The position numbers and the translations under genes were made by a program. From Hyphomicrobiales bacterium (lineage in GTDB: Bacteria > Pseudomonadota > Alphaproteobacteria > Rhizobiales > Rhizobiaceae), in contig UBMU01000039.1 of assembly GCA_900466605.1 (NCBI GenBank), forward strand, positions 1 to 52,990: 52,990 bases of DNA, read 5' to 3'. How positions within the stretch are numbered: the first letter of the stretch is position 1; every line of letters begins with the position of its first letter. This document shows positions 17,220-25,280 of the stretch, in pieces. Under the pieces are notes generated by a model. The model saw nothing but the letters and a program-made list of their open reading frames with translations. It had not been told where the DNA came from and made no database searches.

Positions 17220-18100
17220 TAAGCGGCCTCGCCGCGAAGACGCACCACGTCCTTAGACGGCGGCAGCCCGAACTGGCGCGCGTATTCGCGACTGAATTGG
17301 TTGGGGCTTTCGTAACCGACGCCGAAAGCGACCGAAGTCGCATTGCCCTGTCCGGCCATCAGCAGCGTCCGGGCGTGAAGCAGGCGGACCTGCTTCTGAT
17401 ACTGGATTGGACTCAGCGCCGTGACTGCCTTGAAGTGGCGATGGAACGCCGAGACGCTCAAGGCTGCCATCTCGGCCAGCGCCTCGACTCTAAGAGGCTT
17501 AGCGAAGTTCTGCCTTATCCATTGGATCGCCACGCCGATCCGCGAAAGGGCGGCATCCGGTGCCGCAATATCGCGGAGCATCCAGCCCAAGGGACCCTGC
17601 AATACCCTAAACAGGATTTCCCGCTCGTAGGCGGGTGCGAGGATCGCCACTTCATCCGGCCGCTCCATCAGGCGGAGCATCCGCATCCAGGCGTCGAGGA
17701 ATTCATCGCTGACGGGCGCGACCGAAAAGCCCGACCCGAATAGCTTGCCGCATACCTGCATTGGCAGGTCGCTGATCAGCGCCGCCACAGTTGGCGGATG
17801 AAGCGTCAGGCTTACCGCGAGATATGGCTCTCCCGAACTTGAAGGATGGACTGACCCCACGGCGGGCAGGTCGACCGACATCACGAAATAGGTGGCAGGG
17901 TCGTAGGCGAATGTTCGGTCGCCGACCGTCATGGTCTTCGATCCCGTCAAGATCAGGTTGATCATCGGTTCATAAACGGCGGAAAGCTGATGTTCCGGTA
18001 TCTCGCCCTTTACCATCGCGACGCGAGGAATGCCCGTTTCCGTCCGTCGGTTCTCGGCAGACGAGGCAAGTGCACGCAGTTCCTGAAGTTGCTTTTCCAT
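17219..18100 (-). CDS. AraC-family regulator of the SDR-VOC-fusion operon
   Basis: The 293-residue protein has an AraC-type N-terminal cupin-like domain (about 20-165; GEIPEHQLSAVYEPMINLIL) and two helix-turn-helix motifs at the C-terminus (about 195-285: LRVEALAEMAALSVSAFHRH and VAFGVGYESPNQFSREYARQ). The start at 18100 (MEKQLQELRAL) fits family length; an in-frame ATG at 18157 is possible and neither has a strong ribosome site. It is divergent from the operon at 18236, which it probably controls. Its 3' end touches an IS66 remnant. Codon use is more G/C-biased than in flanking genes, like the operon it faces, suggesting regulator and operon arrived together. Confidence 0.88.
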   Translation of the reverse strand: MEKQLQELRALASSAENRRTETGIPRVAMVKGEIPEHQLSAVYEPMINLILTGSKTMTVGDRTFAYDPATYFVMSVDLPAVGSVHPSSSGEPYLAVSLTLHPPTVAALISDLPMQVCGKLFGSGFSVAPVSDEFLDAWMRMLRLMERPDEVAILAPAYEREILFRVLQGPLGWMLRDIAAPDAALSRIGVAIQWIRQNFAKPLRVEALAEMAALSVSAFHRHFKAVTALSPIQYQKQVRLLHARTLLMAGQGNATSVAFGVGYESPNQFSREYARQFGLPPSKDVVRLRGEAA

Positions 18101-18235
18101 TGAGGCGACCGTGACAGAGTGGGGACAGCTCCGCAAGCGCGAAGCAGAAATAGGCAAGCTTCAGGGAGAAATGGGTGAGCGTAGGAGGCGGCACGGGCCT
18201 AGCTTCTGGTCATAGCGAACACGGAAGGAAAGTCC

Positions 18236-18976
18236 ATGAAGATCGTCATCATCACCGGAGGAAGCCGGGGCCTTGGAGCCAGCACCGCCATTGAATGCGC
18301 ACGCAGCGGCATGGGGGTCATCGTGACGTACAACGACAATCCCGGCAAGGCCGATGAGGTGGTTGGCGCGGTCGTAGCGGGCGGTGGCACCGCCGCGGCC
18401 CTGAAGCTCGATGTCGGCGACACCGGGTTGTTCCCAGCGTTCCGTGACGCCGTCGTCGCTCAGTTGACAGCCTGGGGCCGTCTCGACTTCGATTATCTCG
18501 TCAACAATGCTGGATACGGCCTCTTCAACCCAATCGCCAAGGTGACGGAAGCGCAGTTCGATGGGCTGTTGAACGTCCATCTCAAGGGCCCATTCTTTCT
18601 GACCCAGACCTTGCTTCCCCTGATCGCGGATGGCGGCCAGATTATAAATATCACCAGCGCAACCACACGCGTTGCGACCGCAGGCGTCGCACCCTATGCC
18701 GCGTTCAAGGGCGGCCTCGAAGTGCTGACCCGCTACATGGCCAAGGAATTCGGGGAGCGGGGGATCAGGGCGAACTCGATTGCGCCCGGGGCGATCCGCA
18801 CCGAGCTTGGCGGCGGCCTGAATGGTGAATTCGAGGTCATGCTTGCGGGGCAGACCGCGCTCGGTCGCGTCGGCGAACCCGAGGAGATCGGCAGCGTCGT
18901 GGCCAGCCTCCTTTCTACCGGGAACCGCTGGATCAACGCCCAGAACATCGAAGTCGCGGGCGGTTACATCATCTAA
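18236..18976 (+). CDS. Short-chain dehydrogenase/reductase, first gene of operon
   Basis: This 246-residue classical SDR resembles FabG-type enzymes: TGGSRGLG at 7-14, NNAGYG near 93-98, Ser in NITSAT and the YAAFK catalytic pair near 155-159, then the usual IAPGAIRTE segment and a C-terminal NIEVAGGYII. Arg11 suggests NADP(H) use. GGAAGGAAAG precedes the ATG. It is 15 bp from the VOC gene and begins a four-gene run. It likely oxidises or reduces a hydroxyl/carbonyl on the unknown substrate of this pathway. Confidence 0.9.
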   Translation: MKIVIITGGSRGLGASTAIECARSGMGVIVTYNDNPGKADEVVGAVVAGGGTAAALKLDVGDTGLFPAFRDAVVAQLTAWGRLDFDYLVNNAGYGLFNPIAKVTEAQFDGLLNVHLKGPFFLTQTLLPLIADGGQIINITSATTRVATAGVAPYAAFKGGLEVLTRYMAKEFGERGIRANSIAPGAIRTELGGGLNGEFEVMLAGQTALGRVGEPEEIGSVVASLLSTGNRWINAQNIEVAGGYII

Positions 18977-18991
18977 TCCGAGGAGAGCAGC

Positions 18992-19387
18992 ATGCTCGAT
19001 CACGTCTTCATTTCGGTTAGCGAAATCGCCCGATCGATTGTCTTCTACGAGGCCGCTCTTGCGCCGCTCGGCATCGCCCATGTCCTCGACTACGACGGAA
19101 AGGACGGTCCGCCTGGCCATCCGGACCTCAAGGGCTTCGGAGCAAATGGCAGGGTGTTCTTCTGGCTTCGTGAAGGCGTCGTCGAAGGGCGCGCGGTGCA
19201 TATCGGCTTCATCGCCAACGGCACCATCGAAGTCGACGCCGCTTTTGCCGCCGCCATGGCCGCAGGCGCATCGGAAATCCATCAGCCCGGAGCGCAGCAC
19301 CACTACGCCCCACGCTACTACGCCGCGCAGGTTCGGGATCCCGACGGCTACAGCCTCGAATTCGTCTACAAGGAATGGCAGCACTAA
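18992..19387 (+). CDS. VOC-family (glyoxalase/bleomycin-resistance-like) protein
   Basis: This 131-residue protein has the VOC fold signature: MLDHVFISVSEIARSIVFYE at the start, a conserved GFIANG strand in the middle and RDPDGYSLEFV at the end, which supplies the last metal ligand Glu. Likely metal ligands are His4, His70 and Glu124. VOC members include dioxygenases, isomerases and lyases; this one cannot be assigned a reaction. GAGGAG precedes the ATG. Its stop is one base before the ATG of the next gene, so the two are translationally coupled. Confidence 0.85.
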   Translation: MLDHVFISVSEIARSIVFYEAALAPLGIAHVLDYDGKDGPPGHPDLKGFGANGRVFFWLREGVVEGRAVHIGFIANGTIEVDAAFAAAMAAGASEIHQPGAQHHYAPRYYAAQVRDPDGYSLEFVYKEWQH

Positions 19388-19388
19388 G

Positions 19389-20576
19389 ATGACAAAACTG
19401 ATGATCTATGGCGCGACCGGCTATACCGGCCGCATGGTCGCCGAGCATGCGAAGGCCGCGGGCACGCAAGTCGTCCTCGCCGGGCGCAACGAAGAGGCCG
19501 TGTCGACACTTGCCGCCGAACTCGACTTGGAATACCGCGTGTTCGGTCTCGAGGATGCCACGGCGATCGACAGGGGCCTTGCAGAAATGACGATCCTCCT
19601 GAATTGCGCCGGACCATTCATGCGCACCGCCAATGCTCTGATGAAAGCGTCGATCCGAAGCGGCGCCCACTACCTCGATACATCGGCTGAACTCGACAGC
19701 TATCGTCTGGCTGAAGAAATCGATAGGCAGGCGAAGGCGATTGGCGTGATGCTTATGCCGGGCGGTGGGGGCAGTGTCGCCATGCTTGGCAGCCTTGCCG
19801 GACATGCCGTGGATCGCGTCATCGATCCCCGCAAGATCAGGATCGCACTGCATGTCACGGGCGGTCTGTCGCGCGGATCGGCGATCAGCGCTATGGAAAA
19901 TGTGACCACCGAGACGCTGGCGCGTATCGACGGCGATCTGGTCCGCGTCGCGGCCGATGGCATCGCAAAATTCGATTTCGGGAAGGGTGCAGTCGATTGC
20001 ATCCCCGTGACGCTACCTGATCTTGTCACGATCTGGCGGGCGACGGGCGTTCCCGATGTCGAAACCTTCGTTCATGTAACAGGCGATGGTTTTCCAAAAG
20101 GTGAACTTTCGCAGTTGCCTGATGGCCCGAGTCAGGCGGAGCGTCTGGCGAACCGCTACCAAGCTGCCGTCGAGGTCACGGACGCAGATGGGCAGGTCAC
20201 GCGATCGCGGCTCGACACTGTCAACGGCTATACTTTCACCGCGATGGCGGCTGCCGCTGCGGGCCGCCGAGTGCTGGAGGGCGAGGTCTGTCCCGGCTTC
20301 CAGACGCCTGCCGCCCTGTTCGCCGCCGACGCGGTCATCGACGACGTTTCGGTAGGCGACGCCTTCGTCGGGAGCAAAGGCGTCCGAGATTATCTCGAGC
20401 GCTTTTTCGTCGGCTACAACACGTCGAGCAGGCTGTTGACCCTCGACCTGCTGGACGAGTTTCATGCGCTCGTCCGCCTCGACTTCACGGGCGATTTCGG
20501 CCACGAGGTTGGCGTCCTAAAAGTCGCCATTAATTTGGACGGCCGGATCGAGCGCATCGACGCCGACCTCCAATAG
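19389..20576 (+). CDS. Saccharopine-dehydrogenase-like NAD(P)-binding protein fused to an NTF2/SnoaL-like C-terminus
   Basis: The 395-residue protein starts with a Rossmann fold of the saccharopine dehydrogenase / trans-acting enoyl reductase group: YGATGYTGRMVAEHAKAAG, VVLAGRN and LNCAGPF. A central catalytic-type domain follows (about 110-300), containing HYLDTSAE and the tail CPGFQTPAALFAADAV. The last 75 residues (VGDAFVGSKGVRDYLERFF through DGRIERIDADL) look like most of a SnoaL/NTF2-like barrel: a G.G.EAI..Y-type helix and the closing strands. That fusion is unusual. The ATG is one base after the VOC stop. Nearby, the next gene encodes a complete SnoaL-like protein, suggesting that the two NTF2-like domains cooperate or arose by duplication. 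A reductase/isomerase role on a small organic substrate is inferred. Confidence 0.75.
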   Translation: MTKLMIYGATGYTGRMVAEHAKAAGTQVVLAGRNEEAVSTLAAELDLEYRVFGLEDATAIDRGLAEMTILLNCAGPFMRTANALMKASIRSGAHYLDTSAELDSYRLAEEIDRQAKAIGVMLMPGGGGSVAMLGSLAGHAVDRVIDPRKIRIALHVTGGLSRGSAISAMENVTTETLARIDGDLVRVAADGIAKFDFGKGAVDCIPVTLPDLVTIWRATGVPDVETFVHVTGDGFPKGELSQLPDGPSQAERLANRYQAAVEVTDADGQVTRSRLDTVNGYTFTAMAAAAAGRRVLEGEVCPGFQTPAALFAADAVIDDVSVGDAFVGSKGVRDYLERFFVGYNTSSRLLTLDLLDEFHALVRLDFTGDFGHEVGVLKVAINLDGRIERIDADLQ

Positions 20577-20677
20577 CTGTTTCCCAAATCTCGGCCCGAC
20601 AAGATCATCTGCGCTTAGCGCCGATGCCGGGGAAGGTTTGTATGCCGCGAGCCTCCGGCAAGACAAGGAGTACGTTC

Positions 20678-21148
20678 ATGACACCCTCACCCACTCTCGC
20701 GCATGACGCTGCAGACAGGCTCGCGGTCGTCGAGGCTCTTTACCGCTTCGCCGCGGGTATCGACCTTCGAGACAAGGAGCTTCTCAGGTCCTCTCTCGCC
20801 GAGGACGCGGTCTCGGATTTCCGACCGGCCGCCGCAAAGGCCGGCTTCGAATATCCTGTCATCGAAGGGCGCGATATCATCGCCTCGGCCCTGGCGAACT
20901 CGCTGAGCACCTTGGACACGGCCCATTCGATCAGCAATCCCCGTGTGGCGATCGACGGCGATACGGCACGCATGGATGTACTTGTCGAAGCCCAGCATGT
21001 TCCCCGCAACGATCCCTCGCGCCACTACTTGATGAAGAACCGCTACTACGTAGAACTGGTGAGAAGCGGCGATATCTGGGTCATCACCCGCAACACGGTC
21101 GACAATGTCTGGCGGTCGGGGGATCCGGCTGTCTTATCCGTGATCTAG
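20678..21148 (+). CDS. SnoaL-like (NTF2-fold) protein
   Basis: The 156-residue protein has the SnoaL_4-type start RLAVVEALYRFAAGIDLRD, the following ED.V.DF strand and the GRDIIASALANSL helix, then RYYVELVRSGDIWVITRN, which matches the closing sheet of NTF2-like enzymes. Members isomerise, dehydrate or hydrolyse small molecules, or have no catalysis. AAGGAG before ATG 20678 fixes the start. It follows the fusion gene by about 100 bp in the same direction and is probably the last gene of the operon. Confidence 0.82.
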   Translation: MTPSPTLAHDAADRLAVVEALYRFAAGIDLRDKELLRSSLAEDAVSDFRPAAAKAGFEYPVIEGRDIIASALANSLSTLDTAHSISNPRVAIDGDTARMDVLVEAQHVPRNDPSRHYLMKNRYYVELVRSGDIWVITRNTVDNVWRSGDPAVLSVI

Positions 21149-21170
21149 CATCTGTCAAAAGCAACCGAGC

Positions 21171-21196
21171 GGTGGCGGGCGTTCGAGCCCGCCGCT
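21171..21196 (+). terminator. GC-rich hairpin after the SDR-VOC-fusion-SnoaL operon
   Basis: GGCGGGC-gttcga-GCCCGCC (21174-21193) forms a 7-bp stem about 25 bp after the SnoaL stop. There is no T-run; it marks a likely end of the operon. Confidence 0.45.
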
Positions 21197-21847
21197 GTCG
21201 ACGCGATCGGCAGTTGGGCGACTGTCGATGCGGCGAATGCCGCCCCCGGCAGATGATGGCTGTTGGCGCTTTGTTGCAGCGGTAGCTTTTGGAACGGCTA
21301 CCGCGCTTGGTCAATGTGCGAGGAAAACGCCACTTACGTTCGAGCCGAGTGAATAGCATTGACACTCGCTCGGTGGTCGCGAACGCTAGGTAATGGATCT
21401 CGCGCGAGGGTGACTGTTGCGCAAAAGATCGCCTTCGACTTGGGATCTAGCGAGATCAGGCTCAAAAGAGCGCGCGGCCAAGTTATGGTAAGCATCAATG
21501 CGGGCTCGCTGCCTGGTTTGGTACGTCTGCCCGAATGCTCAAGGTCGAGATTGTTGAATCTATTCGACTTGGTCTGCCGATGTCGGTGGGGCAGAACGCC
21601 CGAAACGTGCAACGTGCCGGGCGCATTTGATGTTGTAGCAAGCGTCCGATACACGCGCCGCCCTCGGCTCAGCTGAATTCCGAGCCTTGATGCTTGTGAG
21701 TGTTCTTCTTCCACCGCAATATCAAGCTCGGAACCAGTGGCGTCTCGCATTCCCGTCACTCCGCCCCGACAGAGGAAGTGTCAGCCAGTTTGTGACGATT
21801 CTTGGAAGCTGAGTTTCCGTTTTGAGGTTGTTTGACCGAACGTGCCG
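21197..21847. other. Non-coding stretch, right edge of the GC-rich block
   Basis: No convincing gene. Short frames in both directions have no ribosome sites. The GC-rich character of 17.2-21.2 kb fades here, so the boundary of a transferred block may lie within this stretch. I found no IS ends. Confidence 0.4.
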
Positions 21848-22900
21848 TCAGAGCCGATCCACATCCAAAATCGCCTGAGCAAATGCCTGCGGTGCTTCCT
21901 GAGGCAGGTTATGTCCGATACCACCGGTGATGTTGCGGTGTTCATACTTGCCTGTAAACTTTTTGGCATAACTCGATGGCTCTGGATGGGGCGCCCCGTT
22001 GGCGTCGCCCTCCATCGTGATTGTTGGAATGCCAATCGTCGGCGAGGTGGCAAGCTTTCTTTCCAACGCATCGTATTTGCTCTGGCTCGCGGCAAGACCC
22101 AGCCGCCACCGGTAGTTGTCGATAGTAATTGCGACGTTGTCAGGATTTTCGAGAGCCTTGGCCGAGCGATCAAATGTCTCGTCATCAAAATGCCAGTTTG
22201 GCGATGCCAGCTTCCAGATGAGTTTCGCAAAATCGTGGCGATACTTGTCGTAACCTTCACGCCCACGCTCGGTGGCGAAGTAGAACTGATACCACCAAGC
22301 CAGCTCGGCCTGTGGGGGCAGGGGCTTCTTGTTTGCTTCCTGGCTGCCAATCAAATAGCCGCTCACCGAGACCATGGCTTTGCAACGTTCTGGCCAGAGC
22401 GCCGCCATGATGTTTACGGTCCTTGCGCCCCAGTCAAAGCCTCCGACAATCGCCTGGTTGATCTTGAGTGCGTCCATGAAGTCGATCATGTCGACCGCCA
22501 GGGCAGCTTGCTGCGCGTTGCGGACTGTCTTGTCTGAGAGAAAGCGGGTTGTGCCGTAGCCCCGCAAGTAGGGGATAATCACACGGTAGCCAGCATCTGC
22601 GAGAATTGGCGCGACGTCGACATAGCTGTAGATGTCATATGGCCAACCATGAAGCAGAAGGACAACGGGTCCATCTGCGGGGCCGGCCTCCGCGTAACCA
22701 ATATCCAAAACCTTGGTCCTAACCTGCTTAAGGGCCTCGAACGAAGTGTGAGTTCCGGCTTTAACAGGGGGCGCAGACGGTGAAGCTGAGGCTGGAGTTT
22801 GTGCTTCCGCCTGGCCGATTACACCGAATTCTACGGCAGCTAAGGTCAGGGCGGCGGCACCGAACAAACGCCGGCGCTGGTGATTGATGTTATCGGACAT
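21848..22900 (-). CDS. Tat-exported alpha/beta hydrolase with Asp nucleophile (epoxide hydrolase-like)
   Basis: The 350-residue protein begins with a twin-arginine signal (HQRRRLFGAAALTLA, cleavage near QAEA|Q). The mature part is an alpha/beta hydrolase: oxyanion motif LHGWPYD near 84-90, nucleophile elbow GGFDWGAR with Asp156 and the catalytic His in GGIGHNLPQEAP near 327. An Asp nucleophile and the GHNLPQEAP ending point to epoxide hydrolase or haloalkane/haloacetate dehalogenase relatives, not lipases. Tat export implies a folded, periplasmic enzyme. GGAG precedes ATG 22900; the frame is open well upstream but without a start site. It is a single gene; the regulator is not evident. Confidence 0.85.
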   Translation of the reverse strand: MSDNINHQRRRLFGAAALTLAAVEFGVIGQAEAQTPASASPSAPPVKAGTHTSFEALKQVRTKVLDIGYAEAGPADGPVVLLLHGWPYDIYSYVDVAPILADAGYRVIIPYLRGYGTTRFLSDKTVRNAQQAALAVDMIDFMDALKINQAIVGGFDWGARTVNIMAALWPERCKAMVSVSGYLIGSQEANKKPLPPQAELAWWYQFYFATERGREGYDKYRHDFAKLIWKLASPNWHFDDETFDRSAKALENPDNVAITIDNYRWRLGLAASQSKYDALERKLATSPTIGIPTITMEGDANGAPHPEPSSYAKKFTGKYEHRNITGGIGHNLPQEAPQAFAQAILDVDRL

Positions 22901-23541
22901 GGCACTCTCCGGTTTGTTTTTAGCAATGTCACAAGGCCTCACCCGTGTATCACGTATATGTCGCGCCAGCGTGATAATGAATACGCGTGTAGCAATTTGG
23001 CCTTCGGATACTTTTCGGTACAATTGATACCCGTGCGAACTGGGTATTACCCCTCCGCGAGCATGGTGCGTTGAGATGGCGCAAGCGCCAGCCACTCTGT
23101 AAGATATAGAGTTGTGTGTGACACACCGGAGATAGATCCTGGAAAAATCTGTCGCCGTTTCCTTAATCGCGTCGGAGTCCCGCAAGATCGTCCTGGACTC
23201 CTAAATTTAAGATGTTCCTGAGAAGCGCACTGCGTTCATCCATGGTCGCGCCGGCGCTCGACGGCGATTGGCTGCCAGGACGAGAACCCTATGGACCGAC
23301 TGCAGCTGGCTGCATTTGAGGTCAGGTGCGATGGAAGCTCATTGCCAGCATGCTGTGGAGATTGCAGGACTCGATGGGAACCGGGTGGGATGCAATTCAT
23401 GTTTCGACTTGATGATCCAATGTTTGGAACATTGGTGCGCGAGCACAGTCACCGTTCACACGCGCCCAAACCTCTGAGCAATAGGTCATCGCGTGAGCGA
23501 CGGAATCTTCGAGGTGTGATGATCCCGTCAGGTAGAACCAC
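22901..23541. other. Low-coding stretch upstream of the hydrolase
   Basis: The part near 22901 must hold the hydrolase promoter on the minus strand. A palindrome CCAATGTT-tgg-AACATTGG occurs at 23417-23435. No gene is supported. Confidence 0.4.
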
Positions 23542-23919
23542 CTACAGGGTTGCTCGAGAAGCAGCCTGGCCGATCGTACCCATCAGCACTGCGATATCGA
23601 CCGGCTTGGGGAGATACGCCACAGCGCCAGCCTTCATCGCTGCGGCTCGCGTGCGCTCGTCCTGGCAGGACGTAACAAATACAATTGCCGGAGGGTTTGG
23701 TTCTGCAGCAAGTAGCGCCTGCAACTCGATTCCGCTACGACCCGGCATGTCCACGTCAAGAAGAATGCAGCAAACGTTTCCTCGACATGACTCGGAAAGA
23801 AACTCCTCCGCAGATTGAAATGACTGGCTCTGGACGCCATACGAACCAAGGAGGTCAGACAGAGCCTCTCTGATTGATTCGTCATCGTCGACAATCGCTA
23901 CTCCAGAGTACGTTGACAT
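23542..23919 (-). CDS. Stand-alone response-regulator receiver domain (FixJ-like)
   Basis: This 125-residue protein is one receiver domain: the acidic pocket DDD at 11-13, phospho-acceptor Asp55 (LLDVDMPG), a Thr/Ser in FVTS and the Lys in LPKPVD. It is closest in style to the FixJ/NodW receivers but has no DNA-binding output domain. It may end naturally or be the surviving front of a FixJ-type regulator; the stop at 23542 follows the receiver's last helix, so either is possible. The start at 23919 has only a weak ribosome site; ATGs upstream are alternatives. No histidine kinase is present in the window. Confidence 0.75.
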   Translation of the reverse strand: MSTYSGVAIVDDDESIREALSDLLGSYGVQSQSFQSAEEFLSESCRGNVCCILLDVDMPGRSGIELQALLAAEPNPPAIVFVTSCQDERTRAAAMKAGAVAYLPKPVDIAVLMGTIGQAASRATL

Positions 23920-23959
23920 GTTTTCGCCACCCGACATCAGTTGATACACGATAAAAATG

Positions 23960-24215
23960 CATGAAAAGACATGGCTCTAATATTATGCCAGGGTCTAGGG
24001 TTGCTTCCCGATTGGTGTGGTTCGAACTGTTCAGACGCGCGAGAAACCTGGATGCCCACGGTTGGGCAAGACCACAAGCGCGCGGTGTACCACGAGCGGA
24101 AGATGCTGGTTTCGAAGTGGCCTCCAGAACCGGATGTGGAGGCCAAGGTACTCGATATCATTCCAAACGAGCGGTTGATTTTCCCTTGGGTGACAAAGCG
24201 GCATAGCGCGATCGA
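23960..24215 (+). pseudogene. Possible remnant of a SRPBCC (AHSA1-like) gene
   Basis: One plus-strand frame contains VEAKVLDIIPNERLIFPW at about 24133-24189, close to the 'EVLE..P.ERLVFTW' strand pair of AHSA1-type SRPBCC proteins. Upstream and downstream of this the frame lacks the rest of the fold. If real, it is a decayed gene; the evidence is one short motif. Confidence 0.25.
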
Positions 24216-25280
24216 GAGGACAACGAGTGCCAAGGCATTTTGCATCGCGCTCCCCATAAGGGGCTTGCGATGCGTCCTTCGGTGTTGCCAAGACCTGGGC
24301 AGCGTGGACTAAGTCCTCCCGGCACCCTTCACGATATCCATTTGCTGCGACCCTGGGTTTTAACAGGCGCCACCTGGGGAACTGAAAGCGGGTGTTGCTC
24401 CAGGAGGTCTCACGAATTTCAGGCAATGCTACGAGCTTGAATTGGTCGTGGCGAGGGCGTGAAGTTGCGCATGATCCATATACACCCGAGAATGGGTTGG
24501 GTCCTCCCCCAGGTAGGAAAATTGGAGGTCGGGGTGTGCGGGAAGGCAGAGCGCTTGTTCGACGTTTACGATCCCAAGTGGAATGTATCCTTCAACGCCA
24601 TGGGCGACGATTTCGATAAGTGCAGGAACGAAAATCTCTCTGGACATTCTGTGGCTCGGTTATCGTCAACAATATAAGGACTAAAGGGACGGTGCCCCTC
24701 CCGCGTCGGCTTTAAGGTCAGCGTAAATGTCAGTTATCCCTGATGAAAACGGCAACACACCAAAATGCCAGTGAAGGCGGTCCCAAAGAGATTCATCTGG
24801 GTCGCGCTGCAGTAGGCTGTCGATAGAAACACGCTCACAAGTGTTCGGGGTTGCGTCAAAATTCTCGACTTCAATCAAATTTGTATGGTTCATCGTCTCG
24901 CCTCTGGTGGGTGAAACGAGGCTAAAAGAAGTGAGCTCGTGTGGGAAGCAAATTGACGTTCAGTTCTGGCTATACAAAGGTATTGCTTGCGCAAACCGGA
25001 GCGCATTCTCAACGACGCGTCATCGTTCTAGCCTCCAGTAATGTTCAGCCCTGGAGGGACTGCGTACGACACAACAATCATGAATGGCTCAATCGTTACT
25101 TTCCGCTCCAACCCTCCCACCACAATAGATGCGACGAAGGCGTCCAATGTAACTGACCTCCCAATTGGTAGAAGTCGTACGGACGTTCAGCACCCAAAGG
25201 TGATCTTGGAATCACAGATTTGGGTGCATGATGGTCATTGGTCATTCGGGCTGGAATGGTGCAACTCACTGTTCGTGAGA
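24216..25280. other. Long low-coding stretch
   Basis: About 1 kb with no well-supported gene except a possible 70-residue minus-strand ORF at 24681. Another 72-residue frame at 24429-24647 (minus) and an overlapping 72-residue plus frame compete and neither has a good ribosome site. No RNA gene, repeat or IS is recognised. Confidence 0.4.
24681..24893 (-). CDS. Possible small hypothetical protein
   Basis: A 70-residue acidic soluble product starting MNHTNLIEVENFDATPN is possible. Its composition looks natural (balanced charges, Trp/His segment LWDRLHWHFGVLP), but the ribosome site (AGAGGCGAG) is mediocre and no family is recognised. It stands in an otherwise empty region. Confidence 0.3.
   Translation of the reverse strand: MNHTNLIEVENFDATPNTCERVSIDSLLQRDPDESLWDRLHWHFGVLPFSSGITDIYADLKADAGGAPSL

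Noticed and set aside
18161..19384. A 407-residue minus-strand frame opposite SDR and VOC genes
   Set aside because: It is a mirror of GC-rich coding DNA; the opposite strand encodes clear families and this frame resembles none.
18822..19388. Long N-terminal extension of the saccharopine-dehydrogenase-like frame
   Set aside because: The frame stays open through the SDR and VOC genes only because of high GC content; the protein family begins at 19389, directly after the VOC stop.
24429..24677. Two overlapping 72-residue frames on opposite strands
   Set aside because: Neither has a good ribosome site or family resemblance, and each would exclude the other.
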